This document shows positions 1 to 9,393 of a stretch of 64,000 nucleotides of DNA, one piece after another. The stretch lies in the NCBI GenBank assembly GCA_005883215.1, contig VAYS01000023.1, forward strand, positions 32,849 to 96,848, given 5' to 3'. Position 1 is the first letter of the stretch; the number at the start of each line of letters is the position of its first letter. Source of the DNA: Actinomycetota bacterium. Lineage in GTDB: Bacteria > Actinomycetota > Thermoleophilia > Solirubrobacterales > Solirubrobacteraceae. The notes beneath the pieces were generated by a model. It saw only the letters and a program-made list of their open reading frames with translations. It searched no databases and was not told the origin of the DNA. The translations under genes and the position numbers were made by a program.

Positions 1-657
1 CCCGACCGACCCCGGGTGCACCCCCACGTGGGGGCCGTCGACGTGGTCCCGGTCGTCTACCTCGACGACGGGGCCCGCGGCGCCGCCTGCGCCGAGGCCC
101 TGGTCGCCGGCGACCTGATCGGGGCCGAGCTGGAGGTCCCGGTCTTCCTCTACGGCGCGCTCGCCGGCGGGCGACCGCGGGCCGAGCTTCGCGGCGAGGG
201 GCGCCGGGGGCTGGGGGCGCGCCTGGCCGCAGGGGAGGCCACGCCCGATTTCGGCCCGGCGCGGCTTCACCCGAGCGCCGGCGCGACCCTGGTCGGCGCC
301 CGCCCGCCGCTGGTGGCCTTCAACCTGGAGCTGGCGCCCCCGGCCACGCTTCACACCGCGCGCGCGATCGCCGCCCGGGTGCGCGAGTCGGGTGCCGAGG
401 GCCTCCCCGGCCTGCGGGCGCTGGGCGTCGAGCTGGCCAGCCGCGCCGGCGCCGCCCAGCTGACCATGAACGTCGAGGATCCGGCGCGGCTGACGCTGGC
501 CGAGGTCGTCTCCGCGGTGCGCCGCCACGCCGAGGTGACGGTCGCCGAGCTGGTCGGCCTGGTCCCGGCGGTCGCGCTGGAGGGCTTCCCCAAAGACGTC
601 CCCTGGCGCGGAGGGGACCCCTCCCGGCAGGTGCTGGAGAACGCTTTAGGCTTGTGA
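1..657 (+). CDS. Glutamate formimidoyltransferase, C-terminal part (truncated by window edge)
   Basis: The frame is open to the left edge, so about 218 C-terminal residues are visible. The segment HPHVGAVDVVPVV matches the substrate-site signature of formiminotransferases (HPR-x-GA-x-DV-x-P), and a later TPDFGP/GATLVGARPPLVAFN stretch is typical of the family's second half. By family, it transfers a formimino group between glutamate and tetrahydrofolate (histidine degradation or one-carbon supply). A GTG at 16 is not the true start because coding continues upstream. The stop overlaps the GTG of the next gene, suggesting coupled translation. No cyclodeaminase domain follows. Confidence 0.8.
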   Translation, partial: PDRPRVHPHVGAVDVVPVVYLDDGARGAACAEALVAGDLIGAELEVPVFLYGALAGGRPRAELRGEGRRGLGARLAAGEATPDFGPARLHPSAGATLVGARPPLVAFNLELAPPATLHTARAIAARVRESGAEGLPGLRALGVELASRAGAAQLTMNVEDPARLTLAEVVSAVRRHAEVTVAELVGLVPAVALEGFPKDVPWRGGDPSRQVLENALGL

Positions 658-1019
658 ACGCCATGGCCCAAACCAAGCGCCGGCGTCGGAGCAAGCACCG
701 CGGCAACGCCGTCGGCGTGGTCGAGGCGCGGGGGCGCACCGGACGCAAGCCGACGTCGTCGGAGAAGAAGGCCAGCGGGCCCTCGGCCAGAGCCTCCCGC
801 CCGAACCGCCTCGATCAGCTCCCCACCTGGAAGTCGGCCACGCAGCGCGCACTGATCGCGGCGGCGATCATGTTCGGCGTCGGCATCGCCATCCTTCGCT
901 TCAAGCCCGCGCAGGCGATCGTGCTGTTGCCGATCGTGGTGCTGATCTACATCCCCATGGGCTATTACACCGACCTCTTTCTCTACCGCCGCCGCCAGCG
1001 GCGAAAGATGGCGCGATGA
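654..1019 (+). CDS. Small basic membrane protein of unknown function
   Basis: This 121-residue protein has a very basic, Lys/Arg/Ser-rich cytoplasmic N-terminus (about residues 1-60). Two close hydrophobic segments follow (about 64-81 and 86-104), and it ends in a basic tail RRRQRRKMAR, so it is probably a two-helix inner-membrane hairpin with both ends inside. I do not recognise the family. The GTG at 654 overlaps the previous stop; an ATG at 663 is an alternative start. Its stop overlaps the ATG of the next gene, so it sits in a tight co-translated run. Confidence 0.65.
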   Translation: MNAMAQTKRRRRSKHRGNAVGVVEARGRTGRKPTSSEKKASGPSARASRPNRLDQLPTWKSATQRALIAAAIMFGVGIAILRFKPAQAIVLLPIVVLIYIPMGYYTDLFLYRRRQRRKMAR

Positions 1020-1693
1020 CCGAGGAGACGACAAAGGGCCAGGGGCCGATCGAGGTCCGCATGTTCACGGTGGGCATGGTCCAGGAGAACTGCTACCTGG
1101 TCCGCCGCCAGGACGCCACCGCGGCGATCGTCATCGATCCCGGCGACGAGCCGGCCAAGCTCCTGGGCGCGATCGACACGTTGGGGCTCGAGATCGCGGC
1201 GATCCTGATCACCCACACCCATTTCGATCACATCGGCGCGGTGACGCCGCTGGCCCGGGCGACGGGCGCCGAGGTCTGGTGTCCCGAGCTCGAGCTGCCG
1301 GTGCTCGCCGACATCATGAGCTACGTGCCCTGGCCGGGCTTCGGGCCGTTTGAGAGCTATCAGGCCGACCACTCGGTGTCCGGAGGCGAGGCACTCGAGC
1401 TGGCGGGCTTTGACATCGACGTGCTGTTCACCCCGGGCCACAGCCCGGGGCACGTGAGCTACTCGATCGCCTCCGAGCAGGCGCTGTTCTCCGGCGATGT
1501 GCTCTTCCAGGGCTCGGTCGGACGCACCGACCTGCCCGGGGGGGACGGACCCAAGCTGCTGGAGTCCATCGGCCGCCTGGTCCGGGACCTGCCCGGAGAG
1601 ACGACCGTCTATCCCGGACATATGGGCATCACCACGCTCGCCGCCGAGCGGGCCACCAACCCCTTCCTCACCGAGCTAGCGGCCGATCGGTGA
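1016..1693 (+). CDS. MBL-fold metallo-hydrolase (glyoxalase II-like)
   Basis: This 225-residue single-domain protein has the full metallo-beta-lactamase metal set: THTHFDHIG (HxHxDH), the GHSPGH histidine, GDVLF aspartate and a late YPGHM histidine. The lack of a C-terminal helical domain points to the YcbL-type hydrolases related to glyoxalase II rather than a full hydroxyacylglutathione hydrolase. It is probably cytoplasmic and acts on a thioester or similar. The ATG overlaps the previous stop (ATGA), and its own stop overlaps the hisS GTG. Position just before hisS is common in bacteria. Confidence 0.85.
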   Translation: MTEETTKGQGPIEVRMFTVGMVQENCYLVRRQDATAAIVIDPGDEPAKLLGAIDTLGLEIAAILITHTHFDHIGAVTPLARATGAEVWCPELELPVLADIMSYVPWPGFGPFESYQADHSVSGGEALELAGFDIDVLFTPGHSPGHVSYSIASEQALFSGDVLFQGSVGRTDLPGGDGPKLLESIGRLVRDLPGETTVYPGHMGITTLAAERATNPFLTELAADR

Positions 1694-2943
1694 GCGAGCG
1701 GCTGCAGGCGCCGCGCGGCACCTTCGACGTGCTGCCCGACCAGGCGGCGGCGCGCGATGCCGTGGCCCACCAGGCCCAGGAGCTGCTCGAGGCCGCCGGC
1801 TACCGTCGCATCGAGACGCCCGCTTTCGAGCCCACCGAGCTGTTCGCGCGGGGGGTGGGGGAGGCCACCGACATCGTCTCCAAGGAGATGTACTCGTTCG
1901 ACGATGGCGGCGGACGCTCGCTCACGCTGCGTCCCGAAGGCACCGCGCCCGTATGCCGCGCCTATGCCCAACACGGGATGCACAAGGAGCCCCAGCCGGT
2001 GAAGCTGTGGTACTGGTCGCCGTTCTTTCGCCGCGAGCGCGCGCAGGCCGGGCGTTACCGCCAGTTCTGGCAGGTCGGCGCCGAAGCGCTGGGCTCCGAG
2101 GACCCCGCCTCCGACGCCGAGCTGATCGTGCTCCTGCACACGCTGCTCGAGCAGATCGGCGCGCGCGAGCTGCGCCTGCGCCTCTCGAGCCTGGGCAGCC
2201 CGACCACCCGCGCCGAGTACCGGGGCGAGCTGCAGGCTCATCTGCGCGCCCACGCCGACCGCCTGGCACAGGACGTGCGCGAGCGCATCGAGGTCAACCC
2301 CCTGCGCGCGTTCGACTCCGACCACCCGGGCACGCGCGAGGTGATGGCCGACGCCCCCCGCCTGGTGGACCGCTTGGGCGACCAGGACGCCGAGCACTTC
2401 GCCCAGGTGCGCCGGCTGCTCGACGTCGCCGGCGTCGCCTACGAGGTCGACGGCACCCTGGTGCGCGGCCTGGACTACTACACGCGCACCGTGTTCGAGT
2501 TCACCAGCGACGCGCTCGGGGCCCAGAGCGGCGTGGGCGGAGGGGGTCGCTACGACGGCCTCGTCGAGGCCCTGGGCGGGCCGGCCACGCCCGGGGTGGG
2601 GTTCGCGGCCGGCGTGGAGCGCATGCTGCTCGCCGCCTCCGAGCAGCCCGCCGCCGCGGCGCCGATCGAGCTGTTCGTGGCCCTGGACGAGGGGGCCGTG
2701 CGCGAGCGGGCGTTCGAAGTCCTGCTCGAGGCCCGCCGGGCCGGCCTGCGGGCCGAGATGGAGCTGGCGGGACGCTCGCTCAAGGGCCAGCTCAAGCAGG
2801 CCGACCGTCTGGGCGCCCGCCTGGTGGCGATCCTCGGCGCCGATGGGGCCCAGCTGCGCGACATGGCCAGCTCCGAGCAGGAGCCGGTGGAGGCCAGGAC
2901 GCTGGCGGCCGCCGCCCTGCGACGACTGCGCGAGGGCGCCTAG
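1690..2943 (+). CDS. hisS: Histidyl-tRNA synthetase
   Basis: Charges tRNA-His. The 417-residue length is normal. It opens with the family's RGTFDVLPDQ, followed by class II motif 2 (FFRRERAQAGRYRQF), the histidine-specific RGLDYYTRTVFEF, motif 3-like GGGGRYDGL and GFAAGVERML, and a C-terminal anticodon-binding domain with the GRSLKGQLKQAD pattern. The GTG start overlaps the previous stop. Together with aspS, 47 bases downstream, it forms an aminoacyl-tRNA synthetase pair also found near each other in mycobacteria. Confidence 0.96.
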   Translation: MSERLQAPRGTFDVLPDQAAARDAVAHQAQELLEAAGYRRIETPAFEPTELFARGVGEATDIVSKEMYSFDDGGGRSLTLRPEGTAPVCRAYAQHGMHKEPQPVKLWYWSPFFRRERAQAGRYRQFWQVGAEALGSEDPASDAELIVLLHTLLEQIGARELRLRLSSLGSPTTRAEYRGELQAHLRAHADRLAQDVRERIEVNPLRAFDSDHPGTREVMADAPRLVDRLGDQDAEHFAQVRRLLDVAGVAYEVDGTLVRGLDYYTRTVFEFTSDALGAQSGVGGGGRYDGLVEALGGPATPGVGFAAGVERMLLAASEQPAAAAPIELFVALDEGAVRERAFEVLLEARRAGLRAEMELAGRSLKGQLKQADRLGARLVAILGADGAQLRDMASSEQEPVEARTLAAAALRRLREGA

Positions 2944-2990
2944 CGCCCAACGAGCGCGATGCGCGTCCGAGCACGAATGGCCCCGCGAGC

Positions 2991-4793
2991 ATGAAGCCCC
3001 CGCGCGCAAACGGCTACCGCGACGCCTGGTGCGGCGGGTTTAGCGCCGGCGACACCGATGCCCCCGCCCGCGTGGCGGGCTGGGTGCACCGGCGCCGCGA
3101 CCACGGCGGCGTCGTGTTCATCGACCTGCGCGACCGCTCGGGGCTGCTCCAGCTCGTCTTTCACCCCGACCGGGCCCCCGAGGCCCACCAGCTGGCCCAC
3201 CGCTTGCGCCCCGAGGACGTGCTCAGCGCGGCGGGCACGATCGTGCGCCGCGACCCCGAGAACGTCAACCCCCAGCTGCCCACCGGCGAGGTCGAGCTCG
3301 CGGTCTCGGACGTGGAGATCCTCTCCGACGCCGATACGCCCCCGTTTCCCATCGACGAGGAGGTCGCCGTCGACGAGGTCCTGCGCCTGCGCCACCGCGC
3401 CCTGGACCTGCGCCGCGAGGGAATGGCCGAGATGCTGGCCCTGCGCCACCGAGTGATCGCCGCCATGCGCGCCTACCTCGACGAGCGCGACTTCCTCGAG
3501 GTCGAGACGCCGATTCTCACCCGCTCGACCCCCGAGGGAGCGCGCGACTTCCTCGTGCCCGCGCGCATCTCTCCGGGCACCTTCTTCGCCCTGCCCCAGT
3601 CGCCCCAGCTGTTCAAGCAGCTGCTGATGATCGCGGGGGCCGAGCGCTACTACCAGATTGCGCGCTGCTTTCGCGACGAGGACTCGCGCGCCGACCGCCA
3701 GCCCGAGTTCACCCAGCTCGACATCGAGATGTCGTTCGTCGAGGAGGACGACGTGATCGAGCTCATCGAGGGGCTGATGCACCGCGTGCTGAGCGTCGGT
3801 GGGCTAGGGCTTCCCGCGCCCCCCTGGCCGCGGCTGCCCCACGCCGAGGCGATGGAGCGCTACGGCTCAGACCGCCCCGACCTGCGCTTCGGCATGGAGA
3901 TCCACGACGTATCCGAGCTCGTGCAAGGGAGCGACTTCAAGGTCTTCGAGAACGTGCTCGGGTCCGGCGCCGGGGTGGTGCGCGCGCTGAACGCCGGCCC
4001 GCAGGGGGCGGCGATGTCGCGTCACGAGCTCGATGAGCTCAACGAGTTCGTCCAGGCCTACGGGGCTAGGGCCACCGCGCCCATGCCGGTCACCGAAGAG
4101 GGCTGGGGCTCGAACCTGGCCAAGTTCTTCTCGCCCGAGCAGGTCGCCGCCGTCAATCAGCGGCTCGGGGCCTCGCCCGGGGACCTGCTGCTGTTCGTCG
4201 CCGACCGCGCCTCGGTGGCCGCCGCGGCGCTGGGGGCGCTGCGGCTCGAGCTCGGCCACCGCTTCGGGCTGGTGCCCGCGGGTCGCCATCAGGTCAGCTG
4301 GGTGGTCGACTTCCCCATGTTCGAGTACGACGAGGCCGAGGGCCGGTGGGATCCCCTGCACCACCCGTTCACCCAGCCCACCGGCGACCTCGCCGATCCC
4401 GGCGCCTTGCGCGCCCGCGCGTATGACCTGACGATCGACGGCTGGGAGATGGGCGGGGGCTCGATCCGTATCCACTCGCCCGAGGTCCAGCGCGAGGTGT
4501 TCAGGGCGATCGGGATCTCCGACCAGGAGGCCCAGGAGCGCTTCGGCTTCCTGCTCGACGCGCTCCGCTACGGCGCCCCGCCCCACGGCGGGATCGCCTT
4601 CGGCATCGACCGCATCGTCGCGCTGCTGGGCGGACGGGAGTCGATCCGCGACGCGATCGCCTTCCCCAAGACGGCCAGCGGGCTTGACCCGCTCACCGGC
4701 GCCCCGGCGGCGGTTGACGAGCGCCAGCTCAGGGAGCTGGGGGTGCGCCTCGCCGGCGGGGCCCCGCGGACCGGCGACGCGGGCACACGCTAG
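2991..4793 (+). CDS. aspS: Aspartyl-tRNA synthetase (bacterial type)
   Basis: A 600-residue class II synthetase. It has an N-terminal OB-fold (GWVHRRRDHGG, FIDLRDRSG), motif 2 (FRDEDSRADRQPEFTQLDIE), an inserted GAD domain (about 300-420) and motif 3 (GIAFGIDRIVALLGG). The open frame extends about 1 kb further upstream, but that part is the out-of-frame shadow of hisS; the ATG at 2991 starts where homology begins. The His in RRDHGG is, by family knowledge, typical of non-discriminating AspRS that also charge tRNA-Asn; this is an inference. Confidence 0.95.
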   Translation: MKPPRANGYRDAWCGGFSAGDTDAPARVAGWVHRRRDHGGVVFIDLRDRSGLLQLVFHPDRAPEAHQLAHRLRPEDVLSAAGTIVRRDPENVNPQLPTGEVELAVSDVEILSDADTPPFPIDEEVAVDEVLRLRHRALDLRREGMAEMLALRHRVIAAMRAYLDERDFLEVETPILTRSTPEGARDFLVPARISPGTFFALPQSPQLFKQLLMIAGAERYYQIARCFRDEDSRADRQPEFTQLDIEMSFVEEDDVIELIEGLMHRVLSVGGLGLPAPPWPRLPHAEAMERYGSDRPDLRFGMEIHDVSELVQGSDFKVFENVLGSGAGVVRALNAGPQGAAMSRHELDELNEFVQAYGARATAPMPVTEEGWGSNLAKFFSPEQVAAVNQRLGASPGDLLLFVADRASVAAAALGALRLELGHRFGLVPAGRHQVSWVVDFPMFEYDEAEGRWDPLHHPFTQPTGDLADPGALRARAYDLTIDGWEMGGGSIRIHSPEVQREVFRAIGISDQEAQERFGFLLDALRYGAPPHGGIAFGIDRIVALLGGRESIRDAIAFPKTASGLDPLTGAPAAVDERQLRELGVRLAGGAPRTGDAGTR

Positions 4794-4826
4794 CGCGAGG
4801 TCGGCGGCCTGCCACCATGGTGGGCG

Positions 4827-6275
4827 ATGAGCACTTTCGCCGAGCACCTCGACCACCCGCTGGCCCGCGGGCACACCCCGGCCGACGCCTTCACCGGCGC
4901 CGCCGGCGGAGCCGCCTGCGGCGACCTCATTCGCCTATCCCTGGCCACCGACGGCCGGCGGATCACCGACGCCGGCTTTGACGCCTCGGGCTGCGCTGCG
5001 GCGCTGGCCGCGGCCAGCGCGACGGTGGAGCTCGCGATCGGCCGCGGGCTGCTCGAGGCGGCCCGGCTCGGCGCGCAGGACGTCTCCGAGGCCCTCGACG
5101 GCCTGTCGCCGGCCAAGCGCCACGCCGCCGAGCTGGCCGCCGACGCCCTGCACCGAGCCCTGGGCGCCGCGGTGCGCGAGCGCGGCGCGCTGGTCCCCCG
5201 GCCCGACCGCCTGCTGGTGGCGATGAGCGGCGGCGTGGACAGCGCCGTAGCGGCCTTGCTCTGCGCGCGCGCAGGCCAGACGGTGGGCGTCACCCTCGAG
5301 CTGTGGTCTGACCCCGAAAACGACGGCGAGCTCTCCTGCTGCTCGCCCCAGGCAGTGCGCGCGGCGCGGGCGCTGGCGCACGGAATGGGGCTCGCCCACC
5401 TGTCCATAGATCTGCGGGCCGAGTTTCGCGCCGGCGTCGTCGAGCCCTGGCTGGCCGAGCACGCCGCCGGCCTGACCCCCAACCCGTGCGTGCGCTGCAA
5501 CGGAGGAGTGCGGCTGGAGGCGATGGTGGCGCTGGCCGACCGCGTCGGCGCCGCCGCGCTGGCCACCGGTCACTACGCGCGCGTGAAGCGCGGCCCCCAC
5601 GGCCCGCTGTTGCGCCGTGCCGCCGACCCGGCCAAGGACCAGAGCTACATGCTCGCCGCGCTGGCGCCGGCCACGCTCGAGCGGCTGCGCTTTCCCCTCG
5701 GCGAGCGGTCCAAGCCCGAGGTACGCGCGCTCGCCGCCGACGCCGCTCTGCCGGTGGCGGACAAGCCCGACTCCCAGGACCTGTGCTTCCTGGCCGGCAC
5801 CGGCCGGTCGGCGTTCCTGGCCCGCCACGGCCGCCTCGGCGAGCGCCCGGGAGCGATCGTCGACCGCCGCGGCCGGACCCTTGGGCGCCACCGCGGCGCC
5901 CACGGCTTCACGGTCGGCCAGCGCCGGGGCCTGCGCGTCGGCGGGGCCGGCGAGGCGCTCTACGTCCTGGCCACCGACGCCGACGCCAACACGGTGACCG
6001 TCGGCACCCGCGAGCAGCTGCGCACGAGCACGGTGTCGGCGCGCGACGTGACGCTTTACCGCCCTGGTGCGGTGATCGACGGCGTCAAGCTCCGCTACCG
6101 CTCGGCCGCCCTGGCCTGCGAGCCCCTGTCCGGCCTGCCGTCCGGGACCCACGAGCGCGTGGAGCTCTATCTGCGCGAGCCGATCCACGGCGCGGCCCCG
6201 GGCCAGCTCGCCTGCCTGCTCGCGGGCGACGTGGTCGTCGGACACGGCACGATCGATCGTTCCGTCGCGACGTAG
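4827..6275 (+). CDS. mnmA: IscU/NifU-like domain fused to tRNA 2-thiouridylase MnmA
   Basis: A 482-residue fusion. Residues 1-115 resemble the IscU/NifU scaffold, with GGAACGD (Cys31) and DASGCAAA (Cys56), but where IscU has its third cluster Cys (KIHCS) this protein reads KRHAA, so that Cys is lost. From about 127 it is MnmA: PP-loop SGGVDSA, NPCVRCN with catalytic Cys224, and DSQDLC with Cys320. MnmA uses ATP and relayed sulfur to make 2-thiouridine at position 34 of tRNA-Glu, -Gln and -Lys. The fused domain may deliver sulfur or hold a labile cluster. No cysteine desulfurase lies nearby. Confidence 0.9.
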   Translation: MSTFAEHLDHPLARGHTPADAFTGAAGGAACGDLIRLSLATDGRRITDAGFDASGCAAALAAASATVELAIGRGLLEAARLGAQDVSEALDGLSPAKRHAAELAADALHRALGAAVRERGALVPRPDRLLVAMSGGVDSAVAALLCARAGQTVGVTLELWSDPENDGELSCCSPQAVRAARALAHGMGLAHLSIDLRAEFRAGVVEPWLAEHAAGLTPNPCVRCNGGVRLEAMVALADRVGAAALATGHYARVKRGPHGPLLRRAADPAKDQSYMLAALAPATLERLRFPLGERSKPEVRALAADAALPVADKPDSQDLCFLAGTGRSAFLARHGRLGERPGAIVDRRGRTLGRHRGAHGFTVGQRRGLRVGGAGEALYVLATDADANTVTVGTREQLRTSTVSARDVTLYRPGAVIDGVKLRYRSAALACEPLSGLPSGTHERVELYLREPIHGAAPGQLACLLAGDVVVGHGTIDRSVAT

Positions 6276-6397
6276 CGCCTCACACTCCCCCGGTGCGAAG
6301 GTCGACCGGGCGAACACGATCGAGCGCTGACCCTCGACGTCGGCTAGGGCCCGAGCAGCATCACCTCTACCCGCGCGTGCGTGGTCGCGGCGCGTGC

Positions 6398-6715
6398 TCA
6401 CCCGTCCTCCAGGCGTCGCTTCACTGAGTCCACCTTGTCGGCCAGCGTCTGGTCGGGGCGGTCGCGGCGCTCGTCGAGCTTGAGCACCGTGTACACGCGC
6501 GGTACCCCCAGCTCGAACGGGACGGCGTGCAGCTCGCCGACGATCGCCAGCACGTCGGCGGTCGCCCCCTCCAGCGACGTGCCCATCGCGTGCATCTGGT
6601 AGCGCACCCGGTCCTGGGCGGCCAGGCGGCGCTGGATCTCGGCGATGTAGGCGCTCGCGCTCGGATCGGGGCGCCCAAGGGCTATGACGGTCAGGTCGGC
6701 CGTGGCCACGCCCAT
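6398..6715 (-). CDS. MTH1187/YkoF-type thiamine-binding protein
   Basis: A 105-residue protein with the small ferredoxin-like alpha/beta fold of the MTH1187 (DUF77) family: an N-terminal strand (ATADLTVIALG), a helix SAYIAEIQRRL, a central YQMHAMGTSLEG and a C-terminal TVLKLDERRD segment. Family members form tetramers and bind thiamine-like ligands; the physiological role is poorly defined. It is divergent from alaS with only 13 bases between the starts, so the two genes must share a compact bidirectional promoter region or use leaderless starts. Confidence 0.8.
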   Translation of the reverse strand: MGVATADLTVIALGRPDPSASAYIAEIQRRLAAQDRVRYQMHAMGTSLEGATADVLAIVGELHAVPFELGVPRVYTVLKLDERRDRPDQTLADKVDSVKRRLEDG

Positions 6716-6728
6716 AAACTCAATCGCA

Positions 6729-9389
6729 ATGGAGTCCTTGACGTCCGATCAGGTCCGCGAGCGCTTTCTCTCCTTCTTCGAGGAGCGCGATCACCGCCGC
6801 CTGCCCTCGGCGTCGCTGGTGCCGGCCGCGTTCGACCCGTCGGTCCTGCTCACCACCGCCGGCATGCACCCGCTCAAGCCCTACTTCCTCGGCCAGGAGG
6901 ACCCTCCGCACCCGCGGCTGACCAGCTGCCAGCGCTGTTTTCGCACGCCCGACATCGACGAGGTGGGCACCACCGCCCGGCACCTGACGTTCTTCGAGAT
7001 GCTGGGCAACTTCTCGATCGGGGACTACTTCAAGCAGCGGGCGGTGGAGTTGGCGTGGGAGCTCTCGGTCCAGGGCTTCGGCCTGCCGACCGAGCGCATC
7101 TGGATCACCGTGTTCGAAGGCGACTCCGAGCTCGACCTCGGGCCCGACGAGGAAGCGATCGAGGCCTGGCTGTCGGTCGGGGTCCCGCGCGAGCGGATCG
7201 TCCCATGTCCCCGCTCGGAGAACTTCTGGCAGGCGGGGACCACCGGCCCCTGCGGCCCGTGCTCGGAGCTGTACCTGGACCGCGGGGTGCAGTTCGGCTC
7301 AGACGATGACCTGCCGGGCGGCGACAACGACCGCTTCCTGGAGTACTGGAACCTGGTCTTCATGCAGTTCGACCAGGACCCGCCCAATCGGCTGGAGCCG
7401 CTGCCCGCCCGCAACATCGACACCGGGCTGGGGCTAAACCGCCTGGCGGCGATCCTCCAGGACAAGCCGTCGGTGTTCGAGACCGACCAGTTCTGGCCGC
7501 TGATCGAGTTGGGGCAGGAGCTGTCGGGGCGCCGCTACCACGAGGATGCGGCGGTCACGCGCGCGCTGCGGATCCTGGCCGACCACTCGCGCGGCATGAC
7601 CTTCCTGGTGGCCGACGGCGTCGTGCCCTCCAACGAGGACCGCGGTTACGTGCTGCGCCGGGTGATGCGCCGCGCGATCCAGCAGGGCCGCACGCTGGGC
7701 ATGGCTCCGGGCTTCCTCGTCCGCTACGCCCGGCGCGTCGAGGAGCTGATGGGCGGCGCCTACCCCGAGCTCTCCGAGCAGCGCGAGGCGGTCCACAAGT
7801 GGCTGGCCTCCGAGGAGGAGAACTTTGGGCGCACGCTCGAGCAGGGCACGCGCCTGCTCCAGGACGTGATTGAGCGCGCGCGCGCCCAGGACCGCGAGGG
7901 CATCCCCGCCGAGGACGCCTTCGTCCTGCACGACACCTACGGCTTTCCCATCGATTTGACCAGAGAGCTGGCGGCCGAGCAGGGCCTCGGCGTCGACGAG
8001 GACGGCTTTGAGGAATTGATGGAGCAGCAGCGCGCCCGCGCCCGCGCGGGCGCCGCGGTCGGGGGCCCAGCCGATGGCGCCGGGGCCCGCGAGCGCGCGC
8101 GGGAGTTCGCCGGCGCGGCGGGCTTTGCCACCGAGTTCACCGGCTATGAGACCGCGGAGCAGGAGACCACCGTGGGCGCGGTCACGCGCGCCAACGGGCA
8201 CCTGCTGGTCAAGCTCGCCCAATCCCCCTTCTACGCCCAGGGAGGAGGCCAGGTCTCCGACTCCGGCGTGATCGAATGCGAGCACGGCGACTGCCGCGCC
8301 CGGGTGGCCGACGTTTTTCGCCTGGGCGACGACCAGGCGGTCGAGGTGGTGGTCGAGCAGGGCGAGCTCGAGCCGGGGGAGCGCGTGCGCGCGCGCGTGG
8401 ACCGCACGGCCCGCCACGCCACCGAGGCCAACCACACCGCCACCCATCTGCTGCACGCCGCGCTGCGCCGGCGCCTCGGGTCTCACGTGCGCCAGGCCGG
8501 CTCCTATGTGGGACCGGACAAGCTGCGCTTCGACTTCTCCCACTCCTCGGCGCTCAGCGCCGAGGAGCTCTCGGACGTGGTCGAGCAGGTCAACGCCTGG
8601 ATCCTGGAGAACCACCCCGTGCGCCCGCTGATCACCACCCTGGAGGAGGCCAAGCGCCTGGGGGCGATGGCCCTGTTCGGCGAGAAGTACGGCGACATCG
8701 TGCGCATGGTCGAGGTCGGCGGCGATGGCGGGCTCTCGCGCGAGCTGTGCGGGGGCACCCACGTGCGCTCCACCGCCGAGATCGGCCTGTTCCGCGTGCT
8801 CTCAGAGACCTCCAGCGCGGCCAACGTGCGCCGCATCGAGGCGGTCACCGGCCCCGACGCCATGGCGCTCGTGCGCCACCACGACGAGCTCCTCGAACAG
8901 GTCGCATCCCGTCTGCGCACCCGGCCCGAGGGCGTGCTCGCGGCGCTCGCGGCGCGCGAGGAGAGGCTCGAGGAGCTCGAGCGGCAGGTGCGCGAGGGCG
9001 GACCCGAGCCCAAGGGCCCCGACGTGGACGCGCTCGCCCGGCGCGCCGAGGAGGTGGGCGGCGCCACCGTGCTGACCGCGGCGGTCGAGGCGCCCGACGC
9101 CCGCGCGTTGCTCGAGCTGGCCGACCGGCTCAAGGGCCGCCTCGGCGACGCGGCGATCGTGCTCGGCTGTGCGGTGGATGGCCGTGTGCACCTGGTGGCC
9201 AGCGTCTCGCCGGTGCTCGTGCAGGGCGGCGTCAGGGCCGGCGAGGTGGTCAGGGTCGCCGCCCAGGTAGTCGGCGGGGGCGGCGGCGGTCGCGACACCA
9301 TGGCCCAGGCCGGCGGCCGCGATCCCGACAAGCTCCCCGACGCGCTGGCCGCGGCTCGCACGGCGATCGAAGCCGCGCTGTCCGGCTAG
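6729..9389 (+). CDS. alaS: Alanyl-tRNA synthetase
   Basis: An 886-residue enzyme charging tRNA-Ala. The catalytic core begins SDQVRERFLSFFEERDHRRLPSAS in the expected register, giving the ATG at 6729; an in-frame upstream start at 6684 would overlap the divergent gene. It has class II motif GNFSIGDYFK, and an editing domain with zinc ligands NHTATHLLH (HxxxH) and CGGTHV (CxxxH). A C-terminal C-Ala domain carries the glycine-rich GGGGGGRDTMAQAGG. ruvX follows four bases later. Confidence 0.96.
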   Translation: MESLTSDQVRERFLSFFEERDHRRLPSASLVPAAFDPSVLLTTAGMHPLKPYFLGQEDPPHPRLTSCQRCFRTPDIDEVGTTARHLTFFEMLGNFSIGDYFKQRAVELAWELSVQGFGLPTERIWITVFEGDSELDLGPDEEAIEAWLSVGVPRERIVPCPRSENFWQAGTTGPCGPCSELYLDRGVQFGSDDDLPGGDNDRFLEYWNLVFMQFDQDPPNRLEPLPARNIDTGLGLNRLAAILQDKPSVFETDQFWPLIELGQELSGRRYHEDAAVTRALRILADHSRGMTFLVADGVVPSNEDRGYVLRRVMRRAIQQGRTLGMAPGFLVRYARRVEELMGGAYPELSEQREAVHKWLASEEENFGRTLEQGTRLLQDVIERARAQDREGIPAEDAFVLHDTYGFPIDLTRELAAEQGLGVDEDGFEELMEQQRARARAGAAVGGPADGAGARERAREFAGAAGFATEFTGYETAEQETTVGAVTRANGHLLVKLAQSPFYAQGGGQVSDSGVIECEHGDCRARVADVFRLGDDQAVEVVVEQGELEPGERVRARVDRTARHATEANHTATHLLHAALRRRLGSHVRQAGSYVGPDKLRFDFSHSSALSAEELSDVVEQVNAWILENHPVRPLITTLEEAKRLGAMALFGEKYGDIVRMVEVGGDGGLSRELCGGTHVRSTAEIGLFRVLSETSSAANVRRIEAVTGPDAMALVRHHDELLEQVASRLRTRPEGVLAALAAREERLEELERQVREGGPEPKGPDVDALARRAEEVGGATVLTAAVEAPDARALLELADRLKGRLGDAAIVLGCAVDGRVHLVASVSPVLVQGGVRAGEVVRVAAQVVGGGGGGRDTMAQAGGRDPDKLPDALAAARTAIEAALSG

Positions 9390-9393
9390 CCCG

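Noticed and set aside
1953..2990. Upstream extension of the aspS frame
   Set aside because: It is the out-of-frame reading of hisS, very rich in Arg/Pro/Ala and without AspRS homology.
4935..6401. Long open frame antisense to mnmA (488 codons)
   Set aside because: Typical GC-rich mirror frame; no domain, and the plus-strand enzyme is complete.
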